Shown: positions 27,534 to 35,283, counted from the first letter of the stretch. The stretch is DNA of 64,000 nt from Microbacterium sp. Gd 4-13 (GCF_003095395.1 NZ_QEIJ01000002.1:186001-250000), one strand, 5' to 3'. Numbers and translations are program-made. The notes: generated by a model from the sequence alone, not told the origin.

Positions 27534-28259
27534 GTGTCGGCCGTGCCGCTCGTCCTCCTGGCGGGGATGAACTGCACGGCCGACCTCTGGGCGGGGTGCG
27601 GTCTCGACGATGCGCTCACTCCCGAGCTGACCGAGGAATCCATCGACGCCCAGGTCGAGCACCTGCTCGATACGCTGCCCCCGATGTTCGCGCTGGGCGG
27701 GCTGTCGCTGGGGGCGATCGTGGCGATGGCGCTGATCGCCCGGGCGCCCTCCCGTGTCGCCGGGCTGTGCCTGGTGTCGACCAATGCCAAGGCGCCGACC
27801 GACGAGCAGCGACGATCGTGGCGGGGCTGGATCGATCGGCTCGACCGCGGCGAATCCGCCCGGTCGCTCCAGGAGTCGATCATCGACGCGCTGCTCACAC
27901 CCCGGACCGTGGCCGATCGGCCCGACCTGGTGGCGCGCACCGCGGCGATGGGAGAGTCGACGGGAGCGGAGACCCTGCGCGCGCAGTTGCTGATGCAGGA
28001 GACGCGCACCGACCAGCGACCGGGCCTTCGGGCCGTCCGCGTGCCGACCCTCGTGGTGTCGGGGGCGCACGACACGGTGTGCCCCCCGTCATTCCACGTC
28101 GAGATCGCGAACGAGGTCAGGGGTGCGCGGGTGGTGTCACTGGATGCGGGGCACCTGCTGCCCCTCGTGCAGCCGGCCGCCTTCGGCGCCCTCGTCCGTT
28201 CGTGGCGCGACCGGCGCCTCACCCCCGCGGGGTCAGCAGCGTACGCAAGTGGCTCATGA
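27534..28259 (+). CDS. alpha/beta hydrolase
   Basis: The GTG start at 27534 follows the permease stop by five bases and gives 241 residues. The nucleophile elbow GGLSLGA (about 55-61), the aspartate in VVSGAHDTVCPP (about 180) and the histidine in LDAGHLLPLVQP (about 207) form a plausible Ser-Asp-His triad. The start LVLLAGMNCTADLW with an oxyanion-type glycine replaces the usual HG motif. Being part of the importer operon, it may hydrolyse an ester or lactone of the imported compound. Its 3' end overlaps the convergent aldolase gene by 41 bp. Confidence 0.83.
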   Translation: MSAVPLVLLAGMNCTADLWAGCGLDDALTPELTEESIDAQVEHLLDTLPPMFALGGLSLGAIVAMALIARAPSRVAGLCLVSTNAKAPTDEQRRSWRGWIDRLDRGESARSLQESIIDALLTPRTVADRPDLVARTAAMGESTGAETLRAQLLMQETRTDQRPGLRAVRVPTLVVSGAHDTVCPPSFHVEIANEVRGARVVSLDAGHLLPLVQPAAFGALVRSWRDRRLTPAGSAAYASGS

Positions 28260-28962
28260 GGGCGTGGGCCAGGTTGTAGACGACCAGGTGCGCTCCGTCG
28301 TCGAACGCGGCGGTCGCAGCATCCGTCGTCCCCACGATGTCCATGCGGAGCTTCCCCGCCGACGCGATCGACGCGTTGACGCGGGCGGAGGCTTCGGCGA
28401 CGGGGAGGTCGTCGGCATGCGACGACGCGGCGAGGTCGGCGGGGCCGATCATGATCCCGTCGAGCCCGGGTGTCGCCACGATGTCTGCGGCCGCCGCGAC
28501 CCCCGCGGGGGATTCGATCATGCCGATCACGAGGGTGTTCTGGAGGAACCAGTCTTTGTGAGCCGCCGCGTCGGCCTCACCGAAGCGACCGGCGCGGCTG
28601 TAGGTGGCGAACCCCCGGGCTCCGAGCGGCGGGTAGTGCGCCGCGGCGACGAGCGCGGCGGCGTCGCGGGCGTCGTCCAGATGCGGCGCAACGACCCCGA
28701 CCGCTCCCTGGTCGAGCACCCGGAGGATCGAGCCCCCGTCGCCTTCGCCGACGCGGACGATCACGGGAACGCCGTGAAGGCCGGCCGCGGCGATGTGCTG
28801 GCGGAGGGCGAGAAGGTCGGCCGGGCCGTGCTCGCAGTCGATCAACACGAAGTCGTAGCCCGCGACCGCGGTCATCTCGACGAGCTCCTCGGCGGGCATG
28901 CGCAGCAGAACGCCGAGGAGGCGCTCGCCGGCCAGCGCGCGAGCGCGCAGAGACTCGGGCAT
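28219..28962 (-). CDS. HpcH/HpaI family aldolase
   Basis: This 247-residue protein belongs to the class II HpcH/HpaI aldolases, metal-dependent enzymes that cleave 2-keto-3-deoxy acids to pyruvate and an aldehyde. The barrel motifs are present: FVLIDCEHGPAD with the catalytic histidine, PVIVRVGEGD with the arginine, VIGMIESPAGV with the metal-binding glutamate, and DGIMIGPADLAAS with the metal-binding aspartate. The ATG at 28962 shares one base with the SDR stop (TGATG). It is the last gene of the hisD-like/SDR/aldolase operon, so it probably performs the carbon-carbon cleavage step. Confidence 0.9.
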   Translation of the reverse strand: MPESLRARALAGERLLGVLLRMPAEELVEMTAVAGYDFVLIDCEHGPADLLALRQHIAAAGLHGVPVIVRVGEGDGGSILRVLDQGAVGVVAPHLDDARDAAALVAAAHYPPLGARGFATYSRAGRFGEADAAAHKDWFLQNTLVIGMIESPAGVAAAADIVATPGLDGIMIGPADLAASSHADDLPVAEASARVNASIASAGKLRMDIVGTTDAATAAFDDGAHLVVYNLAHALMSHLRTLLTPRG

Positions 28963-29720
28963 CACGCGACCATCCCGGCGGACAGGTCGATGTCGGCACC
29001 GCACATGCCCGACATGCCGAGCATCGCCACGACGGCGCCGCCGACCTCCTCCTCGGTGACCATCCGGCCCAGCGCCGCGCGCGAGACGAACGCCGCTTCC
29101 GCGTCGTCGACCGTGCTCCCCGAGCGCTCCGCCTCGAGGCGGAAGTTGCGCTCCATCCGAGGCCCGGCGACCGGACCCGGCGAGAGGGTGTTGACGCTGA
29201 CGCCGGCCGGACCCACCTCGAAGGCGAGAGTGGACGTGAGCCCGAGGACGGCCATCTTCGAGGCGGTGTAGGGCGTCCGGTGGGCCAGCGGCCGCTTTCC
29301 CGACACCGACGCGATGTTGATCACGTCGCCGGAGCCGCGGGCGGTCATGGCGGGCAGGAAGGCCCGGCACATGAGGAACGTGCCGCGGACGTTGATGTCG
29401 AAGACCTCGTCCCACTGCTCCACCGAGATGTCGGTGAGAGCGGCGACAGGACCGGCGATGCCCGCGTTGTTGACGAGGATGGAGATCTCGGTGTCGGCCA
29501 GCGCATCGCGCAGTCGGTCGACCGACGAAGGGTCGGCGACGTCGCAGACGACGCGCCGCGCCTTCGTCCCCAACCGGTCGACGATCGCGTCGAGCTTCGA
29601 CGGATCGCGGCCGACGACGACGACCTCGGCGCCCGCCTCGTGCAGCGCCGTGGCGATGGCCGCCCCCAGTCCGCTTCCGCCGCCCGTGATCACCGCGGTG
29701 CGGCCGCCGAGGTCGGTCAT
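28962..29720 (-). CDS. short-chain dehydrogenase/reductase (SDR)
   Basis: This 252-residue classical SDR has the cofactor motif TGGGSGLG (12-19), NNAG, the catalytic serine in NIASVSGKR and the YTASK catalytic Tyr-Lys pair. The residue after the second strand (VVGRDPSK) suggests NADP(H) rather than NAD(H), but this is uncertain. The start at 29720 overlaps the upstream dehydrogenase stop by 4 bases (ATGA), so it is co-translated. The frame further upstream is read-through and not used. Its substrate is probably a hydroxyl group of the cluster's unknown compound. Confidence 0.93.
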   Translation of the reverse strand: MTDLGGRTAVITGGGSGLGAAIATALHEAGAEVVVVGRDPSKLDAIVDRLGTKARRVVCDVADPSSVDRLRDALADTEISILVNNAGIAGPVAALTDISVEQWDEVFDINVRGTFLMCRAFLPAMTARGSGDVINIASVSGKRPLAHRTPYTASKMAVLGLTSTLAFEVGPAGVSVNTLSPGPVAGPRMERNFRLEAERSGSTVDDAEAAFVSRAALGRMVTEEEVGGAVVAMLGMSGMCGADIDLSAGMVA

Positions 29721-31045
29721 CGGGCGCCGGTCTCCGCGCCCACGCTCTCGTCGATCCACCCGAAGGTGGCGCCGCCGTGTCGCCACGCGCGCGCGTCGCC
29801 CGAACGGGCGTGTCCTTCGAACAACTCCACGCGCGCCGCACGTCCGCACACCTCTCCCAGGAGGGCCGAGGAGGACGGCTCGACGATCTCCTGGTAGGTG
29901 ACCGTGCGCAGGTACTTTCCGACCCAGAGTCCGCCGGTGTAACGGGCCGCGCCGAGGGTCGGGAGCACGTGGTTGGTGCCGATGACCTTGTCGCCGTACG
30001 ACACGCACGTGTTCTCGCCGAGGAAGAGGGCTCCGTAATCGTGCATCTTGGTGAGGGCCTCGCGGGGCTCCTTCGTGAAGATCTGCACGTGCTCGAACGC
30101 GAAGGAGTCGGCCAGCTCGTAGGCCTCGTCGATGTCGTCGACGACGATCACCTGACCCCAGTCACGCCAGGCGGGCTCCGCATAGTCTCTCGTCGACATC
30201 CCCGGCAGCAGGGCTTCGATGTGGGCGATCACCTTCTCGCCGAGCGTCTGCGAGGTGGTGATGAGCACGGCGGGCGACTCCGGGCCGTGCTCGGCCTGCG
30301 ACAGCAGATCGACCGCGGTGAAGAACGGGTCTGCGTCGTCATCGGCAACGATGAGGATCTCGGTCGGACCGGCGAAGAGGTCGATGCCGACCTCGCCGAA
30401 GAGCTGACGCTTCGCCTCGGCGACGTAGGCGTTGCCCGGGCCGGCGATGAGGTTGACCGGGTCGATCGTCTCGGTGCCGACCGCCATCGCCGTGACCGCC
30501 TGCACTCCGCCGAGGATGTAGATCTCGTCCGCGCCAGCCAGCTTCATGGCCGCCACGGTCGCCGCGGGGATCTCACCGCGGATCGGCGGCGTGCACGCCA
30601 CCACGCGGGGGACCCCCGCGACCTTCGCCGTGATGATCGTCATGTGCGCCGAGGCCGTCAGGGGATACTTGCCGCCGGGGATGTAGGCGCCCGCGGCCTG
30701 CACGGGGACATGCTTCTGTCCGAGGTGCACACCGGGCAGGGTCTCGATCTCGATGTCGGTGAGTGAGTCGCGCTGAGCCTGCGCGAACCGGCGAACCTGG
30801 GTCTGGACGAAGACGATGTCGTCGATCACCTGCTGATCGAGGGTGTCCATGATCTCGGCGATCTGCGCGTCGTCGAGACGGAAGGACTCCGCGGTCCATT
30901 TGTCGAACTGGTCGGCGTAGCGGCGGACGGCCTCATCGCCGTTCGAGCGGATGTCGGCGATGATCGAGCCCACCCGGGCGGCGACGTCGGTCTGCGCGGT
31001 GTCGGTGAACGATTTCGTCGGGGCGCTCTTCAAGTAAAGGGGCAT
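29717..31045 (-). CDS. histidinol dehydrogenase family protein, closest in motifs to HpsN (sulfopropanediol 3-dehydrogenase type)
   Basis: This 442-residue protein has the HisD fold. Zinc ligands Gln and His are in LLSQAEHGPES, the catalytic Glu-His pair in FAFEHVQIF, and GTNHVLPT follows. Several blocks recall HpsN rather than biosynthetic HisD: FVQTQVRRFAQAQR, ETLPGVHLGQKHVPV, GGKYPLTASAHMT, and the C-terminal GDKVIGTNHVLPTLGAARY and GGLWVGKYLRT. HpsN oxidises a terminal alcohol of dihydroxypropanesulfonate to a carboxylate with NAD+. No histidine-pathway gene is nearby. A GAGAGGA site precedes the ATG, and the promoter holds two operator-like sites. The substrate is unknown; a 4-electron oxidation of a terminal diol or amino alcohol is inferred. 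Confidence 0.85.
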   Translation of the reverse strand: MPLYLKSAPTKSFTDTAQTDVAARVGSIIADIRSNGDEAVRRYADQFDKWTAESFRLDDAQIAEIMDTLDQQVIDDIVFVQTQVRRFAQAQRDSLTDIEIETLPGVHLGQKHVPVQAAGAYIPGGKYPLTASAHMTIITAKVAGVPRVVACTPPIRGEIPAATVAAMKLAGADEIYILGGVQAVTAMAVGTETIDPVNLIAGPGNAYVAEAKRQLFGEVGIDLFAGPTEILIVADDDADPFFTAVDLLSQAEHGPESPAVLITTSQTLGEKVIAHIEALLPGMSTRDYAEPAWRDWGQVIVVDDIDEAYELADSFAFEHVQIFTKEPREALTKMHDYGALFLGENTCVSYGDKVIGTNHVLPTLGAARYTGGLWVGKYLRTVTYQEIVEPSSSALLGEVCGRAARVELFEGHARSGDARAWRHGGATFGWIDESVGAETGAR

Positions 31046-31060
31046 CGGTGCATCCTCTCG

Positions 31061-31107
31061 TGCATACGTATGTGCTCATCATGACTGCGTATGCATGGAC
31101 AGGTCAA
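31061..31107 (-). promoter_or_regulatory. promoter of the dehydrogenase operon with two LacI-type operator-like sites
   Basis: On the minus strand TTGACC (31107-31102) and CATGAT (31083-31078) form a promoter with an 18-base spacer. One operator-like site, CATGCATACGCA on that strand (31097-31086), sits inside the spacer. A second, TGCATACGTATGTGC (31061-31075), covers the expected transcription start. The first also lies upstream of the TAGACT -10 (31117-31122) of the divergent lacI gene. Both promoters could thus be repressed together. Confidence 0.78.
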
Positions 31108-31155
31108 GCGGTCGGATAGACTTTGACGCGTCGTGGCGAGACCGCAGGGGGTGCA

Positions 31156-32157
31156 ATGGCTGTCACCAGCAGAGACGTCGCCCGGCTCGCGGGTGTCTCG
31201 CAGCCGACCGTCTCTCGAGCGCTCCGCGACGACCCGCGTGTCTCGTCCGAGACGAAGAAGCGCGTCAGGGAGGCCGCCGACCTTCTGGGCTACGTCCCCA
31301 GCGAGGCCGGCCGTGCCCTCTCGTCGGGGCGCACGCGGCGCATCGGTCTGCTCGTCACCGATCTGGGCAACCAGTTCTACTCCCACATCATCGCGCCGGT
31401 GCACCACGAGCTGGAGGGCATGGGCTATCAGCTCGTGCTCCACACCGAGACGGCCGACAACGAGACGGTCGCAGAGCGGCTCATCGCCAACGGGCTCGAC
31501 GGGGTGATCCTCGCCACGGCGACCGTCGATTCGGTGGCCCCGTTGCGGTTGCGCGACCGCGGTCTGCCGTTCGTCTATTTCAACCGGACGGCCGCCTTCG
31601 TCGACGCGGACGCGACGGTGGTCTCGCCGATGGCAGGCTTCTCGGACGCCGTGAGGCGCGCTGTCGAACTCGGCCACCGGCGGGTGGGGGCGGTGCTCGG
31701 TCCGAGCAACACCAGCACCGCGCAGACGCGCGAGGTGGCGTTGCGGGCCGCGCTCGCCGAGCGCGGGGTGGCGCTCGATCCCGCATTCGTCCGTCGCGGC
31801 AAGTTCGACACCGCCTGCGGAGACTCCGCGACCACGGAGCTGCTCGCCCTCCCCGATCCGCCCACCCTCATCTTCTGCGGCAACGACGTCGTCGCCTACG
31901 GCGCGCTGAACGCCGCCCGACGGGCGGGGGTCGCTGTGCCCGATGACGTGTCGATCATCGGGTTCGACGACCTGCCCCCCGCGGCGTGGCCGATCATCGA
32001 GTTGTCGACGATCGCGTACGACTTCACACAGATGGCACGAGAGGCGGCGAAGCTCATGGCCCGGCGCATCGAAGACCCCGACGCCGACGTCTCGCACGTC
32101 GAGTTCCCGACCTCCTTCGTCGAGCGTCGAACCCTGGCGGTCGCGCCTCGTCGCTGA
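31156..32157 (+). CDS. LacI family transcriptional regulator
   Basis: From the ATG at 31156 the protein has 333 residues. The N-terminal helix-turn-helix and hinge (SRDVARLAGVSQPTVSRALR, residues 5-24, and later LLGYVPSEAGRALSSGR) are classical LacI. The rest is a periplasmic-binding-like sensor domain (RIGLLVTDLGNQFYSHII, GLDGVILATA, VSIIGFDDLPPAAWP). The upstream GTG at 31123 is rejected because a GCAGGGGG site precedes the ATG and the HTH normally begins at the N-terminus. It is divergent from the dehydrogenase operon and upstream of the SnoaL/cupin operon. Palindromic sites related to TGCATACGTATGC lie at all three neighbouring promoters. Confidence 0.95.
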   Translation: MAVTSRDVARLAGVSQPTVSRALRDDPRVSSETKKRVREAADLLGYVPSEAGRALSSGRTRRIGLLVTDLGNQFYSHIIAPVHHELEGMGYQLVLHTETADNETVAERLIANGLDGVILATATVDSVAPLRLRDRGLPFVYFNRTAAFVDADATVVSPMAGFSDAVRRAVELGHRRVGAVLGPSNTSTAQTREVALRAALAERGVALDPAFVRRGKFDTACGDSATTELLALPDPPTLIFCGNDVVAYGALNAARRAGVAVPDDVSIIGFDDLPPAAWPIIELSTIAYDFTQMAREAAKLMARRIEDPDADVSHVEFPTSFVERRTLAVAPRR

Positions 32158-32169
32158 CGCCGGAACCCG

Positions 32170-32187
32170 GTCAGCGCATGCGCTGAC
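32170..32187. repeat. perfect 18-bp palindrome between lacI and the next operon
   Basis: GTCAGCGCATGCGCTGAC is self-complementary over its full length, 12 bp behind the lacI stop and just upstream of the -35 of the next operon. It could be the stem of a lacI terminator or an extra regulator site; it does not match the TGCATACGTATGC-type operators. Confidence 0.75.
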
Positions 32188-32193
32188 ATCCCC

Positions 32194-32223
32194 TTGCGGG
32201 CTTGTTGTGCATACGCATACACT
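32194..32223 (+). promoter_or_regulatory. promoter and LacI-type operator of the SnoaL-cupin-amidohydrolase operon
   Basis: TTGCGG (32194-32199), an 18-base spacer and TACACT (32218-32223) form the promoter. The imperfect palindrome GTGCATACGCATACAC at 32207-32222 overlaps the spacer and -10. It shares the GCATACG core with the sites at 24345 and 31061. A clear AAGGAG (32275-32280) precedes the first gene. Confidence 0.78.
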
Positions 32224-32287
32224 GCCAACAACGACACCCCGCCCGCCACGCAAGACGCGGCCGGGACCAACCCCAAGGAGTTCACGC

Positions 32288-33268
32288 GTGCCTCTCGATC
32301 CGGTGGCCTACCAGCCGTATGCAGACCCCGACGATTTCATCCGCGAGGTCACCGACCTCATCTGGGTGGACCGTTCGATCAGCTACATCCGCGAGAACTA
32401 TGAACCGGACTCGATCGTGCACGGGGCCTACGGAACCTCGACGTCGCGCGACGAGGTGATCGAGGGCACTCTCATGCGCATCTCGGCGACGCCCGATCGC
32501 ACCGGCCAGGCCGAAGACGTCATCTGGGAGGCGCGCGGCGATGACGCGTTCCTGAGCTCGCACCTGGTGCTGTCGGGTCACCTGCAGGCGCCGGAGTACA
32601 GCCGTACCATCGCCAACTGCCTCTACCGACGAGGCCGCATGGTCGAGGAGTGGGTCGTGCGCGACACCCTCGCCGGGGCGCTCGAGCGCGGCGACGACCT
32701 CGACGAGCTCGCCCGTGCCCAGGCCTTCCGGGGCTACACGGGGTCGTGGACGGAACCCGCCCCCGTCGACCCGATCGCCCGGGGTGATTCGGGTCCGCGC
32801 GCCGACGATCACCGCTCAGAGGTCGAGACCGTGATCGACATGATCCAGACGGTCTGGAACGACCGTGACCTGCAGAAGGTCGAGAAGTACTTCGAGCGCG
32901 ACCTCGTCCTCCTGACCGTCGGCAACCGCCTCGTCATCCGGCCCGAGGGCTACCGCCGCTCCCTGCTGCGCTTCCTTGAGGCTTTCCCGGCCGGGCAGTT
33001 CGAGATCCGCGACATCCAGACCAACTACGACGTCCGCTACGCGGGCCTGCGCGTGGCCGTCACGTGGAAGTTCGTCGGCGACTACTCCGGCAAGCCGAAC
33101 TACGGGCCCCTCACGGGCAAGCCCGTCGACCTGCTGGGCATCTCGCAGTTCACGTTCCACAAGGGGGCGTTGACGAAAGAGGTACGGCTCTGGGACGACA
33201 TCGCCCTTCGCGCCCAGATCGCCGGCATGCGCGGCGACGAGAGCGTCGGCCCCTCCAACATCTACTGA
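32288..33268 (+). CDS. protein with two SnoaL-like (NTF2-fold) domains
   Basis: From the GTG at 32288, eight bases after AAGGAG, the protein has 326 residues. Residues about 10-145 and about 180-315 each look like a SnoaL-like NTF2-fold domain: DFIREVTDLIWVDRSISYIRENY with VHGAYGTSTSRDEVIEG in the first, and VIDMIQTVWNDRDLQKVEKYF with EGYRRSLLRFLEAFPAGQFEI in the second. Such folds serve as cyclases, isomerases, hydratases or binding proteins. No signal peptide is present. The function cannot be assigned; the regulator context suggests a step in the same catabolic pathway. Confidence 0.75.
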   Translation: MPLDPVAYQPYADPDDFIREVTDLIWVDRSISYIRENYEPDSIVHGAYGTSTSRDEVIEGTLMRISATPDRTGQAEDVIWEARGDDAFLSSHLVLSGHLQAPEYSRTIANCLYRRGRMVEEWVVRDTLAGALERGDDLDELARAQAFRGYTGSWTEPAPVDPIARGDSGPRADDHRSEVETVIDMIQTVWNDRDLQKVEKYFERDLVLLTVGNRLVIRPEGYRRSLLRFLEAFPAGQFEIRDIQTNYDVRYAGLRVAVTWKFVGDYSGKPNYGPLTGKPVDLLGISQFTFHKGALTKEVRLWDDIALRAQIAGMRGDESVGPSNIY

Positions 33269-33297
33269 TTCGCACGACACAGAGAGAGAAGACGAAA

Positions 33298-34464
33298 ATG
33301 AGCACCGATCATCTGAGCCAAGACGTCACCGTCGATGAAACAGAGATCGAGCGTCGCACGATCCGCAAGACGGATTGGGCGCCCCACAACGCGGCTTTCA
33401 TCGACTGCCGCACCCCGGGCTCCGACCGCAAGGAGAACTACGCCTTCATCGGTGGCGGCGTCTCGCAGAATGCCGGTCAGGTCATCAACCTCACCGAGGA
33501 ACACGGATTCAACACCGGTGCCGCGGGCATGCCCAAGGGCATCTCGAACAACCTCCACCTGCACTTCACCGCCGAGGTGTTCGTGAACCTCGGCGGCGAG
33601 TTCCGGCTGCGCTGGGGGATCGACGGCAAGCAGGGCGAGTACGTCAGCACCGACGGCGACATCATCTCGATCCCCACGTGGATCTTCCGCGGCTTCACGA
33701 ACGAGGGTCCTGACGACGGCATCCTGTGGACCGTGCTGGGTCGCGACGTGACGGGCGGCATCATCTGGGGCCCTTCCGTGCTCAAGGAGGCGGAGTCCTA
33801 CGGCCTGCACCTGACGGCGGACAACCAGCTGATCGACACGGTCGCCGGTGATGTGCTCCCCGAGGGCGTCTCGCTGATCAAGCCGATCCAGCAGAAGTAC
33901 GTCGACGAACTCAGCACCTACTCGGTCGAGCAGATGCGCGGCCGCGTCATCCAGCCCGGCGACCGCGTCTACAGCAGCAACGCCCTGCTGTGCGCCAGTC
34001 TCCCCGGCGGTGGCGCCGAGCTCAGCCTGGCCATCGGGTACGGCATGAGCGAGGATCGGCGCCAGGTGCCCCGCATCCACGAGCCCCACTCGTTCAACAT
34101 GGCATGGGTCCGCGCGGCGGAGGACGAGGGAATCCTTCGCCACCGTCACGACAAGACGCAGGCACTGCTGGTGAAGTCCGGCCGGTGGGCCGTCACTCTC
34201 AACGGCGACCCGGCCACCACCGTGGAGATCGGTCCCTCGGACTCGTTCTCGGTGCCCGTCGGAGCCTGGCGGGCGTTCCGTTGCATCGAGGCGGGGGAGT
34301 CGGGCCACGGAGAACTCCTCGTCGTCAACTCCGGCGACGACCGTGTCTACATCGACTGGGCGCCCGAGGTCGTCGACGCCGCCCGCGACGCCGACTGGAT
34401 GATCGACCCCAACGGATACCTCGCACCGGTCGGTGTGATGATCACGGCCACCGAGGACGACTGA
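33298..34464 (+). CDS. bicupin domain protein
   Basis: This 388-residue soluble protein has two cupin domains. The first has its metal-type motif in NLHLHFTAEVFVNLGGEF (about 86-103), followed by GDIISIPTWIFRGF. The second has GILRHRHDKTQALLVKSGRW (about 279-298), followed by GPSDSFSVPVGAWRAFRC. Both halves keep histidines suitable for metal binding. It could be an oxygenase, isomerase or hydrolase; the exact family was not recognised. It lies 29 bp behind the double SnoaL gene and 16 bp before the carbon-nitrogen hydrolase gene, in one operon. Confidence 0.78.
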   Translation: MSTDHLSQDVTVDETEIERRTIRKTDWAPHNAAFIDCRTPGSDRKENYAFIGGGVSQNAGQVINLTEEHGFNTGAAGMPKGISNNLHLHFTAEVFVNLGGEFRLRWGIDGKQGEYVSTDGDIISIPTWIFRGFTNEGPDDGILWTVLGRDVTGGIIWGPSVLKEAESYGLHLTADNQLIDTVAGDVLPEGVSLIKPIQQKYVDELSTYSVEQMRGRVIQPGDRVYSSNALLCASLPGGGAELSLAIGYGMSEDRRQVPRIHEPHSFNMAWVRAAEDEGILRHRHDKTQALLVKSGRWAVTLNGDPATTVEIGPSDSFSVPVGAWRAFRCIEAGESGHGELLVVNSGDDRVYIDWAPEVVDAARDADWMIDPNGYLAPVGVMITATEDD

Positions 34465-34480
34465 TCTCCTCCCCCGACGT

Positions 34481-35281
34481 ATGACACGTACTCTCAGGGT
34501 CGCCGCGACCTCGCCCGACATTCGTGTGGGCGAGGTCGCCGGCAATTTCGCGCGTATCCGCGACGCCGTGCTCCGCTCGGGCAGTGACGGCGCGGGTCTC
34601 ATCGTCGTGCCCGAACTCGCCACGAGCGGATACGTGTTCGCCGATCGCGCCGAGGCCTTCGCCGCATCCGTCGCCCGCGACGATCCGCGGTGGCGCGACC
34701 TCGCCGCCGCGCTGCCGCGCGGGGCGGTCGCCGTCGTGGGGTACGCCGAGCGAGACGGAGAGCATTTGTACAACACCGCCGCCGTCCTCACCCGAGACGA
34801 GCGCATCGGTGACTACCGCAAGGCGCACCTCTGGGGGATGGAGGCGGACTTCTTCCGCACCGGGGATGCTGCGGGGGCGCTGTTCGAGACACCCGTCGGG
34901 CGTCTCGGCGTCGCGATCTGCTACGACAACGAGTTCCCCGAGGTTCCGCGGCGGCTCGCGCTGGCCGGTGCGGACGTGCTGGCGCTGCCGGTGAACTGGC
35001 CGCTCGTCGCGCGCCCGGAAGGAGAGCGCGCCCCGGAGACGATCCAGGCCATGGCGGCGGCACGGTCCTCACGCCTGGCCACCGTCATCGCGGATCGTCG
35101 CGGCGTGGAGAGGGGGGTGCCGTGGACGGGCGGCACCGCGGTCATCGACGAGGACGGCTGGGTCGCGGCATCCGCAGACGTCGACGGCATCGCCGCGACG
35201 ACCATCTCGTTGCGCGGTGACAAAGGTCTGCCACCTCGCAACGACCTCTTCGCCGACCGCCGTCCCGACCTCTACGCGTGA
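34481..35281 (+). CDS. carbon-nitrogen hydrolase family protein (nitrilase superfamily)
   Basis: This 266-residue protein carries the nitrilase-superfamily triad: Glu in PELATSGYVF (about 42), Lys in GDYRKAHLWGMEADFF (about 112) and Cys in AICYDNEFPEVPRRLALAGA (about 147). Such enzymes cleave amide or C-N bonds, releasing ammonia or an amine. Closest in look are aliphatic amidase and omega-amidase types. It is the last gene of the LacI-linked operon; its stop is two bases from the convergent LysR stop. It suggests that the imported compound or an intermediate holds an amide. Confidence 0.88.
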   Translation: MTRTLRVAATSPDIRVGEVAGNFARIRDAVLRSGSDGAGLIVVPELATSGYVFADRAEAFAASVARDDPRWRDLAAALPRGAVAVVGYAERDGEHLYNTAAVLTRDERIGDYRKAHLWGMEADFFRTGDAAGALFETPVGRLGVAICYDNEFPEVPRRLALAGADVLALPVNWPLVARPEGERAPETIQAMAAARSSRLATVIADRRGVERGVPWTGGTAVIDEDGWVAASADVDGIAATTISLRGDKGLPPRNDLFADRRPDLYA

Positions 35282-35283
35282 GG

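Noticed and set aside
29717..31045. biosynthetic histidinol dehydrogenase (hisD)
   Set aside because: No other his gene is near, the neighbours are an SDR, an aldolase and a LacI regulator, and the motifs lean towards HpsN. The gene symbol hisD was therefore not used.
24277..35281. dihydroxypropanesulfonate or sulfoquinovose degradation cluster
   Set aside because: Although an HpsN-like protein and an HpcH/HpaI aldolase are present, no sulfite-lyase, sulfolactate, dehydratase or sulfonate exporter gene is seen.
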